From Hanleya hanleyi (taxonomy: Eukaryota; Mollusca; Polyplacophora; Lepidopleurida; Hanleyidae), in the NCBI GenBank assembly GCA_036873755.1, contig JAVTVY010025205.1:42071-106070 (forward strand): a DNA stretch of 64,000 nt. Reading direction: 5' to 3'. The notes under the pieces are model-generated. The model worked only from the letters and a program-made list of their open reading frames with translations, was not told the DNA's origin and did not search any database. Below, in pieces: positions 32,682-47,600 of this stretch. The translations under genes and the position numbers were made by a program. The number at the start of each line of letters is the position of its first letter. The stretch's first letter is position 1.

Positions 32682-35600
32682 GTAACGGCTAAAATGAAAC
32701 CAATGTAGTTTTTATTTTGACAGAATTGAAAATAGAAAATATTGTTATATTTTGCTTATCAAAAAGAATCTGCTGTCGGTCTCTCAATTTACTATGGTAA
32801 CGTGAAGCTCTACCGGGCATTCATTACGTTCTGCTTCATGCCTCTCCATTTAGCGCTATCAGGGTCTCTCATACGGTACCATACCGCAGTTGACCTGTGG
32901 TGCATAGCAGGTGATTTTTAAATAAAATGTTTACATGTAAACAAATTAAAGCACAATTGAGTTCTCCACACATCAAGTACGACATGATATAAAACAGCAT
33001 ATAACTTGTCATCATTGAATTTACGGAAGAGTCAAAGGTGTCTGCATGGAATTGTGACCAGATTCTGTCAGGCGGTGGTCATTTTTGAAGGTGAAATGGT
33101 GTAATAATTTCGCCATTTTCCCCAAATTCGGCTATGAGTTGAATATTTCTGATATTGCATTTATGAAGCAGAATGTCAAACAAAATCTATAAATATATAT
33201 TTGTTATCTCCAGAGACAAAACTTTGTATGTGTTTATTACTAAAGAGTACTAAAAGTTGCCATTGTTATGAGGGATGAATGGATGCTTAGCTAAAATTAT
33301 TAGCATGCCATGACTGCCCGGTTATTGGACACTTTTTATGAATTTTAAGAGTCTGCAGGTCGGCCATGCAACCACGTATGGCTGAGAAAGTAACACTGGA
33401 TAAAGGACTACATCTTTAGTGATAAATCTTCCTAAAAAAATATTGAAGAAAAAATACGGTATTCCTGGTGCAGGTTGTGCACATACGGTAGACTGGGAAT
33501 AGTTGAAACGCAGGGACCATCCACGGTATGAAAATGCAAGTTTGCGCCCAGTTATTGGACACTTTTTCAGTGATGGATTTATTTGAAACTAATCCACTTA
33601 CTGTAAAATTGTTTGTCCCACAGTCTTTAGTAAACATCCAAGAATATTTAAACATGAATCCGCACTGTAGCCCACAAATGAGTTTTGGAATGAACGTCGA
33701 AGATTCAACTGGTCCCAAATTTGGCAGTTTTTGGGAGTGTCCATTATCCTTGGATGTCAATCAGTGCTATTGCCACTGTGAGCCACATGTCATGCTATCG
33801 TGAACTGGCTGCTCCCGGAAATGTTCTGCTTTTAGACGGAGTGGCGGGGAGAAATGTACATCGTCTGCCAAACTCCGGTCGTGTTGCACACTGAGATTCA
33901 GACTGAAGATTCTCCATATTTGTGGGAACATTTTCAGCCAAATTTCGTTGAATTTAATCAAACCTGCAATCAGGAATGAAACTCTGAAACTGAAGGAAAT
34001 TTTCTGACGCATTTTTTCACCCAAATTTGTGAGACTATTTCCGACCCGCATGAGAGCTTAACGTGCACAAATTCTGTGAGTAAACAGAAATTTATCAGCG
34101 TGTCTTTGTAACTCAACTGTAAAATTAAATTTGTATTACAGTTGTCATGTAATATTCCCAGAAAATAGCCCCGCTGAGTATAGGTGTCCAATAATAGGGC
34201 CTGTCCAATAACCGGGCAGTCATGCTAATATTATCTATCCAGTTCTTCAAACAGTCCAAAGAATTCTTCCAGTCAATTCCGGCACACTGTCTTCATCTTC
34301 AATTATGAAAACATTGATGAAATATGAATCAACTCACTGAAGAAATGCACATCAACTTTTAGCCTTGGGCACCATGACCAAGGCAGCACCCATTCTATAC
34401 ATAAAGTATGGCCACAAAGTCAAACTGATACTTCTGATGACATTTCAATGCCTACGCTATGGTCATCTGTCTCCAGGTTAAGTCCCATTCTCACGATGCG
34501 ATTTAAAGTAACAACTCGGTTTGCGAAATTTCCCGATTTGTAGCATGCAACTAATCACATGAAATAGGACCTGTTCTATTTGATAAGACTTCTAACATTA
34601 TGATTTGATTAAAATCAAATTGCACCATGAGAATGGGCCTTTAAACGAATACGGTGACCATCTCACTGAATGAATGGATATCAGCCTTGACTCACCGATA
34701 TATCTTTCCACTGCATTTAGTTCTGTGATAATTTGACAAACTTCAAACCACATGGAATTGACGCTTTTGAATCTGTTTAATAACTATTTGGTGTTTTCCA
34801 AGATGAATAGAAGTTTTGTGTTCAAACCAACAGCTAAGAACAGCTCTGTGAATCTGCACGAATCCTGCAGAAAATGGCGAAACCCCTAAATATTGGGGTA
34901 TTATGGAGCGCAGCGCAAAGCATCCAGGCAGGGCATGTGGTAAATCTCAGACCTCCCAGTAAATATATCTGAGATGGCTTGTCTGATTTATCATGGAATA
35001 AAGATGGTTGTACTCTGAAACTTTCATGCCAGGTCACACTTGCATGGATCCGGCAATTTTTATGCAGAGGATGCCGGTTGCACTGTAAGATTACATACTG
35101 GTACATTTATTAACCCAATTCCAAATCATTCTTGTTCCGGGTCAGTCCAGATTGCGGCTCAGTTAGGTTGTGATATGTGAGGATGAAAAAATCAAGGTTG
35201 CATGATTGGAAAATTCACAATTTTTTGCTACATAAACATTTGCATGTAATCATGTATGACAATATGAATTAATGAAAACAAGATTATCACATATATCAAT
35301 AAAGAGCCTGAATGAGTGACCAGGGGCTCTAATGCCTGGGCTGATCAGTGTCCAGGATATTTGGAACTGTCAGTGAGCACTCTTGTATCCTGACACATGT
35401 AGGCACTGTCATGATATGACTGAAAAATTGTTGAAAACGACATTAAATCCTACTCAATCTCTCACTCACCCTGGATTATATATTTAAGCAACACTAAATT
35501 TCATGGAAAGGTCCACTAGCACTGGTGAGAAAAAAGTGGTCAATGACCCTCTCAGAACTGGATCAATGATTTTTTGGTGTCTCACAATTAACAGATTAAA

Positions 35601-38600
35601 GGCAGCTTTAAAAATGCATATATATATTCCATTAAAGTTACCTTAGGCATTGACCCTGATGAACAGTAATTGATCAAGATGAACAGTTTTTTATTATAAT
35701 CAGTTGAAAATTTTAATCCAAGTCACATGGAATTACCCATGTTAACATACAGCTGGAAATTTTATCATCAATGGTGAAACTTGTGCTTCCCTGCCCTGGT
35801 GAAAGAATTGTGGAGGCACCCTTGTTACAAGGTCCTTCCATTCGCCTTTCTCTTATCATTGGAGGCCCTGGTAAATGGCTTTGCAGAACATAATAATCCA
35901 TTGATGGTGTCGCATACATGTACTCTGTCAGCCAATCAAATGATATGCATTGCTGTGTTTAAAGCAGACCTTAAATATCGGGTGCTGATGTCAATATGCA
36001 TCACTCAGTATTTCAGCTCTTGCGTCACAAGGCCACTCCATATTTGGCGGTTTAAATGTAGGTCCTCTCATCTCCTGAATATGTTATGTTTTTGGTACAG
36101 ACTCTTCGCCAATAGTATGTGCGCCTAATTGGTTGACCATGGTCAGTGTAACATAGAACTGCACTGATTCGCATCCATATTCCAATGTTACATTGTATGA
36201 TGGTCATGTTATTTTATCCACAGGTGGAGTTGGAAAAACTTAATAAAGGCTCGGATGAAATAAACCGACTGGAACTCGATCTGGATGTGAGTATGAGTCA
36301 TTATTAATAATTTGTTCGGTGTGAATAGTTACAAAATTTAAATTAGTACCAATTACGTGTAAGCCTATTTCACCAAACAATTGGTGTCATTATGACATCC
36401 GTGAAAGTCAGAAATCTGGACTACAATGTGTGTAATCGACCAGGGGATTATACTACAAAGACACATCTTACAGGCTTGTGCTGCAATGAACGCCGGTAAA
36501 CCCTGTTTAGTACTCAAAATATGCGGTCGCCTGCTCAACATTGAGGACAAAAAAATAGACATAGTGAGTGAAAGTTTCAACTAGTCACCAAGATGGCAAG
36601 GAGAAATAAATGTCTTTACGAAAGTGGTGAGTAAATTATTGGTACTTAACATGTTTAATCGCCGAAATGAGCTACGTTCACCTAAAGAGTTTCATTTACT
36701 AGTGATCGTTAGCCAAATTTGCACAGGAAATGGAGGAAGCTCGGACATGCGTATCAGCGAAAATCAACTCCAGCGAGGGCCCACTGTCTTGGCGTGACCT
36801 ATGGTAAATGTTGTCCGTCATATATCAAATTTACCTGCCAAAACTGTCAGCTTCATTCAAAATGGGAAGTACTCCGTTGAGTCAATCGGCAAAGTCTGCT
36901 GAATGTTATCGCATATTTGAGTCTACTTTTCTCTTCTCGCATGTTCGAAAGTTCTGCATGTTCTTATATTGCATTCAAAGATGATTTGGAGAAAGAAAAA
37001 TAGCTTCACTGATGATAGAACAATCAGCCCATGTTAAAATGTTAGAAAAACCCTGAATGAATTTTCTGTGCAAAAACCACATGGTTGGCATTGGTAGCAG
37101 ACTGGTGCTATGACATGGGAGATAACTCTTTTGCACAACACAGTCTGTATTCCTTGGCAAGTAAAAAAAAAATTGCTAGCCATTGTGGCAACTAAATTTT
37201 CGCCTTTACTCGCCAAATGGCAAAGCACTGAATATGTGGGTTATGGATTCCCATAATATTTTGTTTTAACATGTAAATAACCTTGAACTCTGGTTACAGG
37301 TTACCACAGGGTACCCATTTTCTAATCATGGTTACCTGCAATAGGTCTCCTGAGAAAATATTACAGCACAGACCTGAGTTTATAACATTATTAAGGCACA
37401 TTGCATAATATGTGAGGTTTAGAATGCTTCAGGGCAAGGAATGTGAGCAATTGAAGGGATATAACTCTATAACAATGGTTTATCTCAAAAGAGTTGTCTC
37501 CCTTGATGTTCTGCTGCTGCTTGGAGACCAAGGAATGGTGAATGAAACAATGTTGCTTTACCGAACTTGTGATTACAGGAAGCAAGAGCGTGCTTCAGAC
37601 AGGCTTTGTCTGACTCTACCCAGAAACTAAATGCTCTGATGAAGAAATTAGGATCATGTATTGAGAAGGCCCGACCCTACTATGATGCCAGAATGAGGGC
37701 CAAGGAGGTAATGTAGTTTTTCATCAGTTTATATTTAAAAGTATATCTCAGACCTGTATTGAACAATTATAAAAGAGAAAACAAAACTTTTGTAAAATAT
37801 TTTTGCTTGAAACCACAGATTTTCACTGGAATTTTAAAAGAAACAACTGAAAAACATGATTGAATTAGACTGGACTTTATTTCCGTCTCGATTAAAAATA
37901 TAATATATTGGATATTGGTGTATTTAACAGGCTCAAGTGGAGACTCAGAGAGCAGCGCTGAGATTTGAGCGAGCAATGAGCATGCATGAGGCTGCCAAAG
38001 AGATGGTTCAGTTAGCAGAGCAGGGCTATATGAACAAAGGGGAGCCATTCGATCCAGCGTGGCAGGAAATGTTGAACCATGCCACCATGAAGGTAACAAG
38101 GGCAAGTGACATTTCTATAACTGCTCTGTCTGTTGTAGTCTTGTCCTTTGTGGCACTGTTTGCACACACACTATATGCTATATGTCCATGATGATCATGT
38201 ACGTGAGATATCTTTTCCAGAAAGGGGAGTCAAAACATGAAGCTGTTCTCCACATCTTGTCATAAATGCTATTGAATACATTTGATGATCATTGGGCTCT
38301 GTGCAAGTATAATTGTCAATCACCTCGTTTCCTACTGTCACTATTTATTTGACCAATCAGAAGCCTCATAAACCCCCAAATTCTCCCACACTCGATTATC
38401 AGTCATGTTCTTCCATTCCGAAAAATATACATGTACCCTTGGGCTTTCTAGCTTGCTTGCCAGGGGACCGCATTTCTGACATGGTGTTTGATTAGTCAAT
38501 CCAAGCCATTTCTAGGGTTTGATCTGAATTGTATCCAAATATCCTGTCAACCATAGCAAGGCCTGGAGGAGAGCTTCTTGTAAGGACTGGTCCTGTCTGG

Positions 38601-41600
38601 GGAAGATATTGAGATACATGTGTCAGCCCGAGAAAGACTTTAACCTGCACATGTTACAGACCAATCAGTGCTTAAATACTCAGCAATATTCAAATTGATC
38701 ATTTGTACCACTAGCGACGCAGTCAAGAAAAACATTAGCAGTATTTCACTGCGTTTTGAATGTCTTGTCTTCATAATGTCATAATGTAACATCAGGATAA
38801 AAATGACAAATTGTGTGATGTCATTTCAGGTCTTAGAAACAACAAGCGAAATTGACAAATTGAATGACTTCATGCGTTATTAAAGCAAAAAGTAGTGTGG
38901 TACTCAATAATTTTATTACAACTTTCGAAACCTACACCGAGTATTGAGGAAATCACTCGAAAGTGACATTAAAGCATATTCAATCTACACTCACCCTTGA
39001 GGGTTTTTGGATTTTAGGCATTCAAAAAGCAATCAATGTAAACATTCCTGGTGATGATAATATAGGAACTTTTGGGGAAATTAGCAAAACGCATGAATCA
39101 TTCCAATGTAAAAAAATTGTGTGGGATCCTCCCAAATGTTATTTTGATGTTTGGATCTACATTAAATTGAGACTCGTTGACGAAAATGACTTCGATTTCA
39201 GTCTGAGATAATGAATAATGTTGAGGTGAGAAAATAATTATGCGTTCAACATGATGGTGGATGGAGACTGGGAAGTTTAGCCTGTGATTGACTAGAAACC
39301 TTTCAAATTTGACTGATCTTGATCTATTTTATCACGGTCAAATAATAGTTATTGCAATATCTCGAGGGATCATGGCTAGACTCCAAATTCACAGTACAGT
39401 ACATGCAACTGTTGATTGATTAGAAGCTTATATAATTTGAATGACCTTGACCTATTTTATGAAGGTTAAATTCTAATGTGATAGGTTTCAAGATCATGGC
39501 TAAACTTTCCAAATTCATATTACTGGTGAAGTTGACCAACTCTGACCTATATTTTCAAGGCCAAATTCTAATTATAGTGCTATCTTCTTCAGGAATATAG
39601 CAATAGGTTTTCCACTTTCTGAAAATTTGAAGCCATTGAAGATGACTGACCTATTTGTTTTAGGTCAAAATCAAATTTTTCCCAATATTTTATGAATAAT
39701 GATAGCTAGACTGTCAAAATTTGGGTCTCTTAGGTTTTCATTTCTGCAGTCAGAGGTGTTCGCTGTCATATATTGAAGCCATAAGGCTCTCTTTGAGCAT
39801 TTGGGAAAATGTTGCTAACATCATGTCTGTTGCTAGTGTCATTTCTGTTGCTGACGTCATTTCTGTTGTTAACGTCCTATTAGCTTTTAGTTTTACAGTT
39901 TATTTCCATCCTTGATGCATATCTGTGATAAAACATAAATTTCATACTGTTCAGGGGTAGGAGTAACTTGAACACCAGGATGGATGCAAATAAAAATGAA
40001 AGATTTTGAGTTGTTATTGCCATTTGACAGACTGACATTAGCAACAAATTTTACACAATAATTGTCTTTTTTTTGGGTACTTCATAACATTTTGATAAAT
40101 GCATCATACATGTAGGCATTGTTATGATGATAATAACATTTGCTTTCACCATGGTCATCATACTTGAATATCTACATTTCCGTACCTAAGATAATACCTA
40201 TGATAGATAATTTAAAGTTTGTTCAATATTACCCACTCTGTTTGCACATTCCTGCGGTGTTTGGCACATGTATGTGGCCTTTCAATGTTTTCTATGGATT
40301 TAAACTGCTTCCAGATGGTGAGGAAGCAGTGTTGTAATCTTTTTGATCATTTTATTTTGGGCCAGTGTATACATGTACTTCCATATTCATGTATGAACAG
40401 TCTTCCCATATGTCATGTAATTACATTTTAATTGTAATTCAAGTATTGTTAATATTAATGATTTCCAAACTTGTGTACTTTTTGCAGACAATCCATTTCA
40501 ATCTGTTTCCCTTTCAAGATTATTATAAACCACATGTACCTGAAGTCTGTGTGCTACAATCAGATCGTCAGACTAGAGGCTGGAGGTATATTCTGTTTTC
40601 CACAGGTTAACGAGGCTGAAAAGGAGCGGATAGAGAGCGGACAGGAGCATCAATTAACAGCAAAATTCTACAACGAAGCCGATCAGAAGGTCCAGTTACT
40701 ACAGAAGGACTTGAAACGGGCCATAACGAAATCCAGGTATGGACATCTTAATTTCACTTTCTATGGTGTGGATTTTTCTTGCAAGCCTGAAAAATAAGTG
40801 CATTTTCATCAACCCCACAGATTACAGAGAAGTAGTGAGATAGCTACATGGAGATTGCAGGAGCATTTGGCATGTTCGGCGAGGAGTGCTTTTGTGCAGG
40901 TGTTTGATTCAAGAACCCGGTTGTGTCTGGATGCTGTTTGGGATGTAGTTCCCTAGCTTGCTGAGATATATGTGGGTGATACGTTTTGGTCTTCATCATG
41001 TTCATCCATATCATTGGAGAAGTGGAAAACAATTTGTATCATCAGCATTCCCCAATTCCATGCTTTATCCATGTGGACATCTTTCTTGTACTCCAGTTTC
41101 ACAGAGGATTCATTTTCCCTGTTCACATGTTCATTGTTTGGTAATTGCTCATGACAGACTCGCTATTTCAAAGCTAATATTCATTCAAATGTTTCCCATA
41201 CAGGTGTGAGGACTCCTATAACTGTCCAACTAGGCACCAGACTGTCTAGAATAGACATGTATACGGTAATCCCTATAATAATTCAATCCCAGGAAATGAA
41301 ATTTCCCACTATAAAATCTGGGTGATCAAATTTTTTAGAACAAGAAATTGACAAAATGGTCCAAAATCATTCGGATAATCCACTATTTCTTACAACAGCC
41401 GATTGAAGTTTGTCTCCAAACTTGGACGTGATTGAAGTTTGAAAGGGCCGGGATTGAATTAGTAGAGAGATTACCATAAATCAAACATGCCTGATGATCA
41501 CATAGTTATTTGGAAGCTTTTGCTCGAGTCATTATACCCATTTCCCTCGAGTCATTATATCCATTTCCCTGTGTATCTGCAACATGCTGGGGTTCAACCA

Positions 41601-44600
41601 AGTGAATTATGGCTGGTATGCATGATATTTACGAGGAGCTACATATATATCCTGCAGAATTTCTGAACAGATTGTCAGAGCTGACACTGAGACAACAACA
41701 TACTTAGACTAAAACAATACACTGAGACAAGAATATACTGGGAGGTTAGACTTGTAAATTACCATTAACAATCTAATTATTCAATCACAGGAAGTTAAAA
41801 TGTCCCACCCTGAAATCCGAGCTGATCAAATTTATTAGAATCAGAATATGACTAAATGTTCTAAACACCACAAAGATGATCTATTTCTTTGTTATATCCC
41901 TCATGTTAGCGGGTGCTTAGATTCATCAGAACATTTGGCTGAATTTGATAAAAAAAATTGGGCTTGATTGAATTAGGTGATTGAACAATTGGATCATTCA
42001 CTGTAATACCTGATTATACATGAATGTAAGCACCACAGTGATGATTCTCACTGCCCTATATATATATATTTATATATATAAGAAAAAGAATGAAAAAACC
42101 TTCTCAACTTTCTACATCATTATTATATATAGATATAGAATTTCACTGGTGTTTTTATAATGGCGGTGCTGGGTATGTAGGACTAATCGTAGTACCATAT
42201 ATATATTTATGTAAATATATTCTGTTTTCTACATGTGGCAACTAATTCTTGCTGATTCAACTGGAGGAGGAAATATTTTATTTATCTAGAACTATAAATA
42301 ACCACTAATTTATATATTCCATACTGTATCTTTCATAATATATAGTAATTCTGCTGGCGAATTGCTGGTGTCCATGCTTTATTTTGGATCCTCTCAAAGT
42401 AACAAGCTAATCAAGATTTTCCATTTTGCTTCCTGGCTAGTTATTCCACTCGCAGGAGTTTGCTCCAACTCAATAACATTGTCAACCAACATCAGCTTGA
42501 AACATTGTAAGTAAACCTATTCATTGTACACTCAAAATTGATAGATTGTGTTTTAACGTAGGACAAAACAGTTAATCCGAAGTCTCGTGCTGTAATTTAA
42601 AGATGGTATAAAATCTGCAAAAATAGACAATACATGTACCATTTTCTTTATATCAGAGTCTACTTAGTTCCTTCTGTCAGTGTAGTAGACCCAGGTTCAT
42701 ATCCCCTGAAAACCCGGCTTACAGCCTTGTGCCTCGATCGCTTTGAGCTTATTGGCCAATCAACATAGTTTGCAATAGGAAACGGAGTTAAGCAACAGTT
42801 TCTCAACTATGCAGGACAATGTTGCAATGTATAGTATGCACTTTTCGAAAAGTTCAGTGTATAACTTTCATATTCTTCTACAATGCACTCTGGCTGCATA
42901 TTTCACCACCCTATTCCTTGCCACCAATGCTTCCAAGAAAGTTTTGTGTGTCAATCATAATTTAAATGACTGAATGCACCTGCACACCAGGTTTACTGGT
43001 GAAAATCGATCAAAGACTGTAACACTGATGATAGGAGTTACAGACTCTGATTTTAGGAGAGTGGTATATACATGTAGTCATCAAGTCGGACATCTATTGG
43101 TGAGACTTGATCCAAGTGCTTTCCCTAAGTTGCATATTCAAGAAATCTTATTAGATGAACATATTTCATGCACTTAAATATATGTGTACATTGAGCTGAT
43201 GATACTTGCTTCAATCTGCTGATCATAAATGGTTTTGTAACTGAGAGAAAACTGGATAAATACTCCAGTACATGTATACCAAATGTAATTATCCATTTTG
43301 CCAGTTTAAAATATTAAACTGACAATTTGTGTTCATGTGAGTTATCAGGCCCGTAGCCAGGGGGGTTATTTTGGGTTCGGGAAAACCCCCCTTTCGGAAA
43401 TATTATTTATTTTTTTCATATAAATGCCCTTTTCAAACTGAAACGAACCCCCTATTTGCCCTTTTTCCCATACAGCGAACCTCCTGATGTGCCCTTTTGG
43501 AGTGAAGGCGAACCACCCCTCAGTAAATCCTGGCTACGGCCCTGGTTATAATAGATTTTTCCCAGTTTCAGCGATAGAGAAAATATGACTTGATAGAGAA
43601 AATATGACTTGGTTACGATATTAGAACTAATAGTTTCTCTGGAGGAGTCTTAACTGCTATATCACATTTCTGTGTCAGGCAATAAACACAGCAGTGAGTC
43701 AGTATTTTAAATCTGTCTTGGTTGTCGATCACAATAGAAATCAGATTCTAATCATTCTGATACTGCAATCTGAAAATATAGAAACCTGGAATGTGTGGGT
43801 AATTAGCTTATGCAATGTGTTGCATGGAAGTGGAGGTCTATTAATTTCAACAGACATTCAATGTTTACCTATGTAATAACCCTGTTTTCTGGAACTTCTG
43901 CATCATCTCCACTCCCTGCACCTTATCTTTCTCTGCTTCTTACATCTATTCTACATTACTACCCTTATTCTACATCCATATAGTCCAATTCGGAAAGGGT
44001 TTTATCTCCCTTGTTTCACTAGGGGTGTGATGGTGCAGAGAACTTTCGGTAAGTACCAAAGGCCCTCACAATTAGTTTTTGTAAAAAAATATTAATTGTT
44101 TTTAGAAAATTAACTTCCTAATTTACGAATACCAGATCTGTCGGTTCACATAGAAAATATCCTGGAAGCAGCTTTTCGTACCTCTAACCTCAAAGAGCGG
44201 CAGTTATTCAGGGGGAGATAGACACTTTTCGGAAAGGGCTTTTGGCATGTGTTGGGATGCTTTAATTATACTCTAAATATGTATGATAACACAGTATGGC
44301 TCCTGATGTAGATCAGTACTATCCAATATGTACATGTCAAATGATATTTGATGGGAGTGTCAATGCTGATGCCTTCGCTTGTGTGACATCACTTGAGCTG
44401 CTCTTGACAAAAACTGGGAAGGAATGTTGAAGTGGACAGTGAATTTTGCATCATTCTGTACGGGTGGACCACTTGATTTTTGTTCCACATTTATGATTTA
44501 TGATCTACATGTAAGTGTGCTAGCTTGAGAAACTGTTAATGGAGTAAGAAGAAAATGACATGGATTTTACACCTGTATTAGAGATTGACGTAAACATTCA

Positions 44601-47600
44601 TAAAGTTAGTCATAAACTTACAGTGAGGATCATACAGTGAGAGAGTACAATACCAAATTCATACTCATACAGACACATCCAGAGTATCATCTTTGCTAGG
44701 TGTACACAGTTTGTATTCTTCATGTTTGTACAGAGAGACTCATGCCACCATGTCAACAACCAGGATATTTCATTTCACTCTCCTTCATTGTAACCCTAGT
44801 CACCCTACTGTTATTAGGCAGGAGAGCTTTTCATCTGTCAACAAACAGACAAGAATGGGCAGACTAACAGTACCAGTACAATAGTCTATTGATGGAACAT
44901 GTATTAGGGATCATATTTCATCTGTGATTGCATAGGGATTGGTGTCACATACATACAGGTATTATGAATGTATAATAGTACTGGTAACCTTCTTAATGGA
45001 AAATGACCTGAATATATTGGTACATGTACACTAATCCAGACTGCATGTTTGGAGTGATTCTTAAGGGAGTTTGTTACCTTTCAGACATGAAAAATTGATG
45101 ATAAATAAACATTCTTATATTTAAGTACTACTTAAAAAAAAGGGCATATCAAAAAACCAGATATATTGTAGTTTTTGTATGAATGAGAAAATCAAAGAAA
45201 TAACATGGATTTCATAGTCATTTTAGGCTCCGTCCAAAATGTGCATTCAAAACTCAATTTCTTTGCTTTAATTTTTACCGCATTTACCGATTGAAGTTAC
45301 ATGTAGCTGCAAAAAATGGGTCTTTCACTATTTCGATTTCTGGCAATAGAGATAAGTGCCAAAATCGCATGTTTAAAGATTGGAGAAAACCTCAACTCCA
45401 GAGTTGTGTAGGTAGGTTGAAAAGTCAAGGATAAATTGGAGTTTTTCTGTCAGATAGGTGAACTTTTAACTGCTGATGAGAGTTTGGAGGGATATTACAT
45501 GTGTAGGTTCATTATTCATTCTCAGTTGATATGACTGCGCATTGGTCTATAAATGTAGGTTTTTGAGACTTCTGGTAAACGAAAGGTAATGAAACCCCAT
45601 AATATCCTCATGACTATTTCGGAATGTTTAAATACAAAATGTACCTCCTGGCTGACAGGTAGAACAATTGTAACCTGAACATGCTCACAATGTCAAATTC
45701 ACTGATCAATGTGTGTATGACAGAAATAAATATACAAGTAACAAGTGCATTGACAATGTTACATTCCTAAATAAATTTTGCTGGGAAGGAATTTGTACAG
45801 CGAGTGAGGTGATTTATCAAATTCAAAGTTTTTCCCCTCCTCAGTCCGAGGCTGTCCAGTGACAGGTACATAATTTTCTACCTGTTTTTTATATCATTGA
45901 CCTATCCAGTGCAGGTGAACTATTCTAGCCATGTTAATTGTAGTACATTGTACATCTTGTTTCATAATTGTGTTTAATTTCCCTATCCACATAACATATG
46001 CCTCTGTCTCTTAATATCTATTTGTGACACTCGGACAAGATTTGGTTTATTTCCTTTTTATGTGCTTTTTGCCAAGTTTGACTGATGTTTCCTACTCCAC
46101 TGTGCATAACTCAAGTCATCTGCATGATCTAACACTGAATTCCAAATTACCCTATTATAACAACTTGTCAATCTCAGTCGAGTGAAACTTGACCTCGGGC
46201 ACTAGCCCCCCCTACTACGTACGTGTAAGCAATGATGTTCTCATGAAGGAAATACTGCCTGAACCTGACATTTTATGAAGATAATTTATAAAAATAGTGT
46301 ATTTACTGAATGATATAAGTGTATATGCTGCAAGATGTTATGATACTAATATTTGAAATTTCAGATTGATAATACTGAGATAGTGTATTGTTGAGTGGAC
46401 GACACCGATTTGAATATGTATGGCTCTTTTGAATTGTATCAGTAGGAACAGAACTGTACTAATCATCCTGATATTCTGGTTTCTCTGTCTGCACTCCTGA
46501 TCCCTAGCTTGTGGTGATGGTGTGCATTGGTTCTGTGATTGCCTACCCCAAATTCTTCACTTCTGTTGAACCTCAGCATGTTTGTACGACATTAGATTCT
46601 TACAGTGGATGCAATTGGGGCCGGGGGGTGGGGTTGGGGATGACCCACAGTTGGGGGGGGTGTGTTGATAGTTCATCAGAATCTCACAATAACCTATATT
46701 GTAGCTGCTGTTTGGTCACATTTTTCCCTATTTTCAGTGTTTTGTGTTCTTCCACTGGAGAACACTTGTAAGCTATTGTCAGTGTTCCTTCAAGTAGAGA
46801 CACTACTGCATTTTATGAATAGCTCTGTTCACAAGTGATAGTGTAAATAAAACAGTTTTACCTTCATTGTGTTAAGCAAAATTTGTATACACTTTATTGT
46901 CAGATGATATGCATACATCATGTACGGTACTAAAGCTTCAGAAACGTTTCATTTCTTGTATCATTGAATGATCAGCAGTAATACTGTATACAATGATTGA
47001 CTTATAATTATGTTGATAATCATTGCAGACCATACTTTGAAATGAAGGCCAAATTCAATCAGTTGATGGAGGTAAGTTTCATTTACACTTGTGTAGTACA
47101 CTGAACTCGCCCAACTCACTCCCGCATGTACCATTATTGTGATACAGTGTACCTACTCACTATTATACATATAATGTTTTGAAAAGCGACACTAAACCTA
47201 ATCACTCCCTCACTCCTTTACAGCCTCATCCACCATGCTTCCTCTTCCTATACCTACGTTTCCACCCACCTCATCAATACATCCACGTCCACTTTGATGT
47301 ACTCTCAACAGTTACAGTGGAGTTGATACCGACACACAGCCACCCAATAATATATCCCTTATCTCAACACTGTATATTTCGCCCAGATTAAACCCATCTG
47401 ATCTGCACAGTTGACTTAGCTAAAAGTAAGCATGAGTACAATATAACCTCTCTATAACACACCTCATTATAGTGCACACTTGAAATCGTGTTGACCTCGT
47501 CTCTTCCTCTCGCACCAGAACTAACCCCCTAGGGATACCAGTATGGATATACAAGTATTAAGAGCTCGGGAGCTGAAGGGTTGCAATAAGAATTTAGTGA

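Noticed and set aside
42055..42082. TA-rich palindrome as a functional site
   Set aside because: It is a simple TA microsatellite, without further structure.
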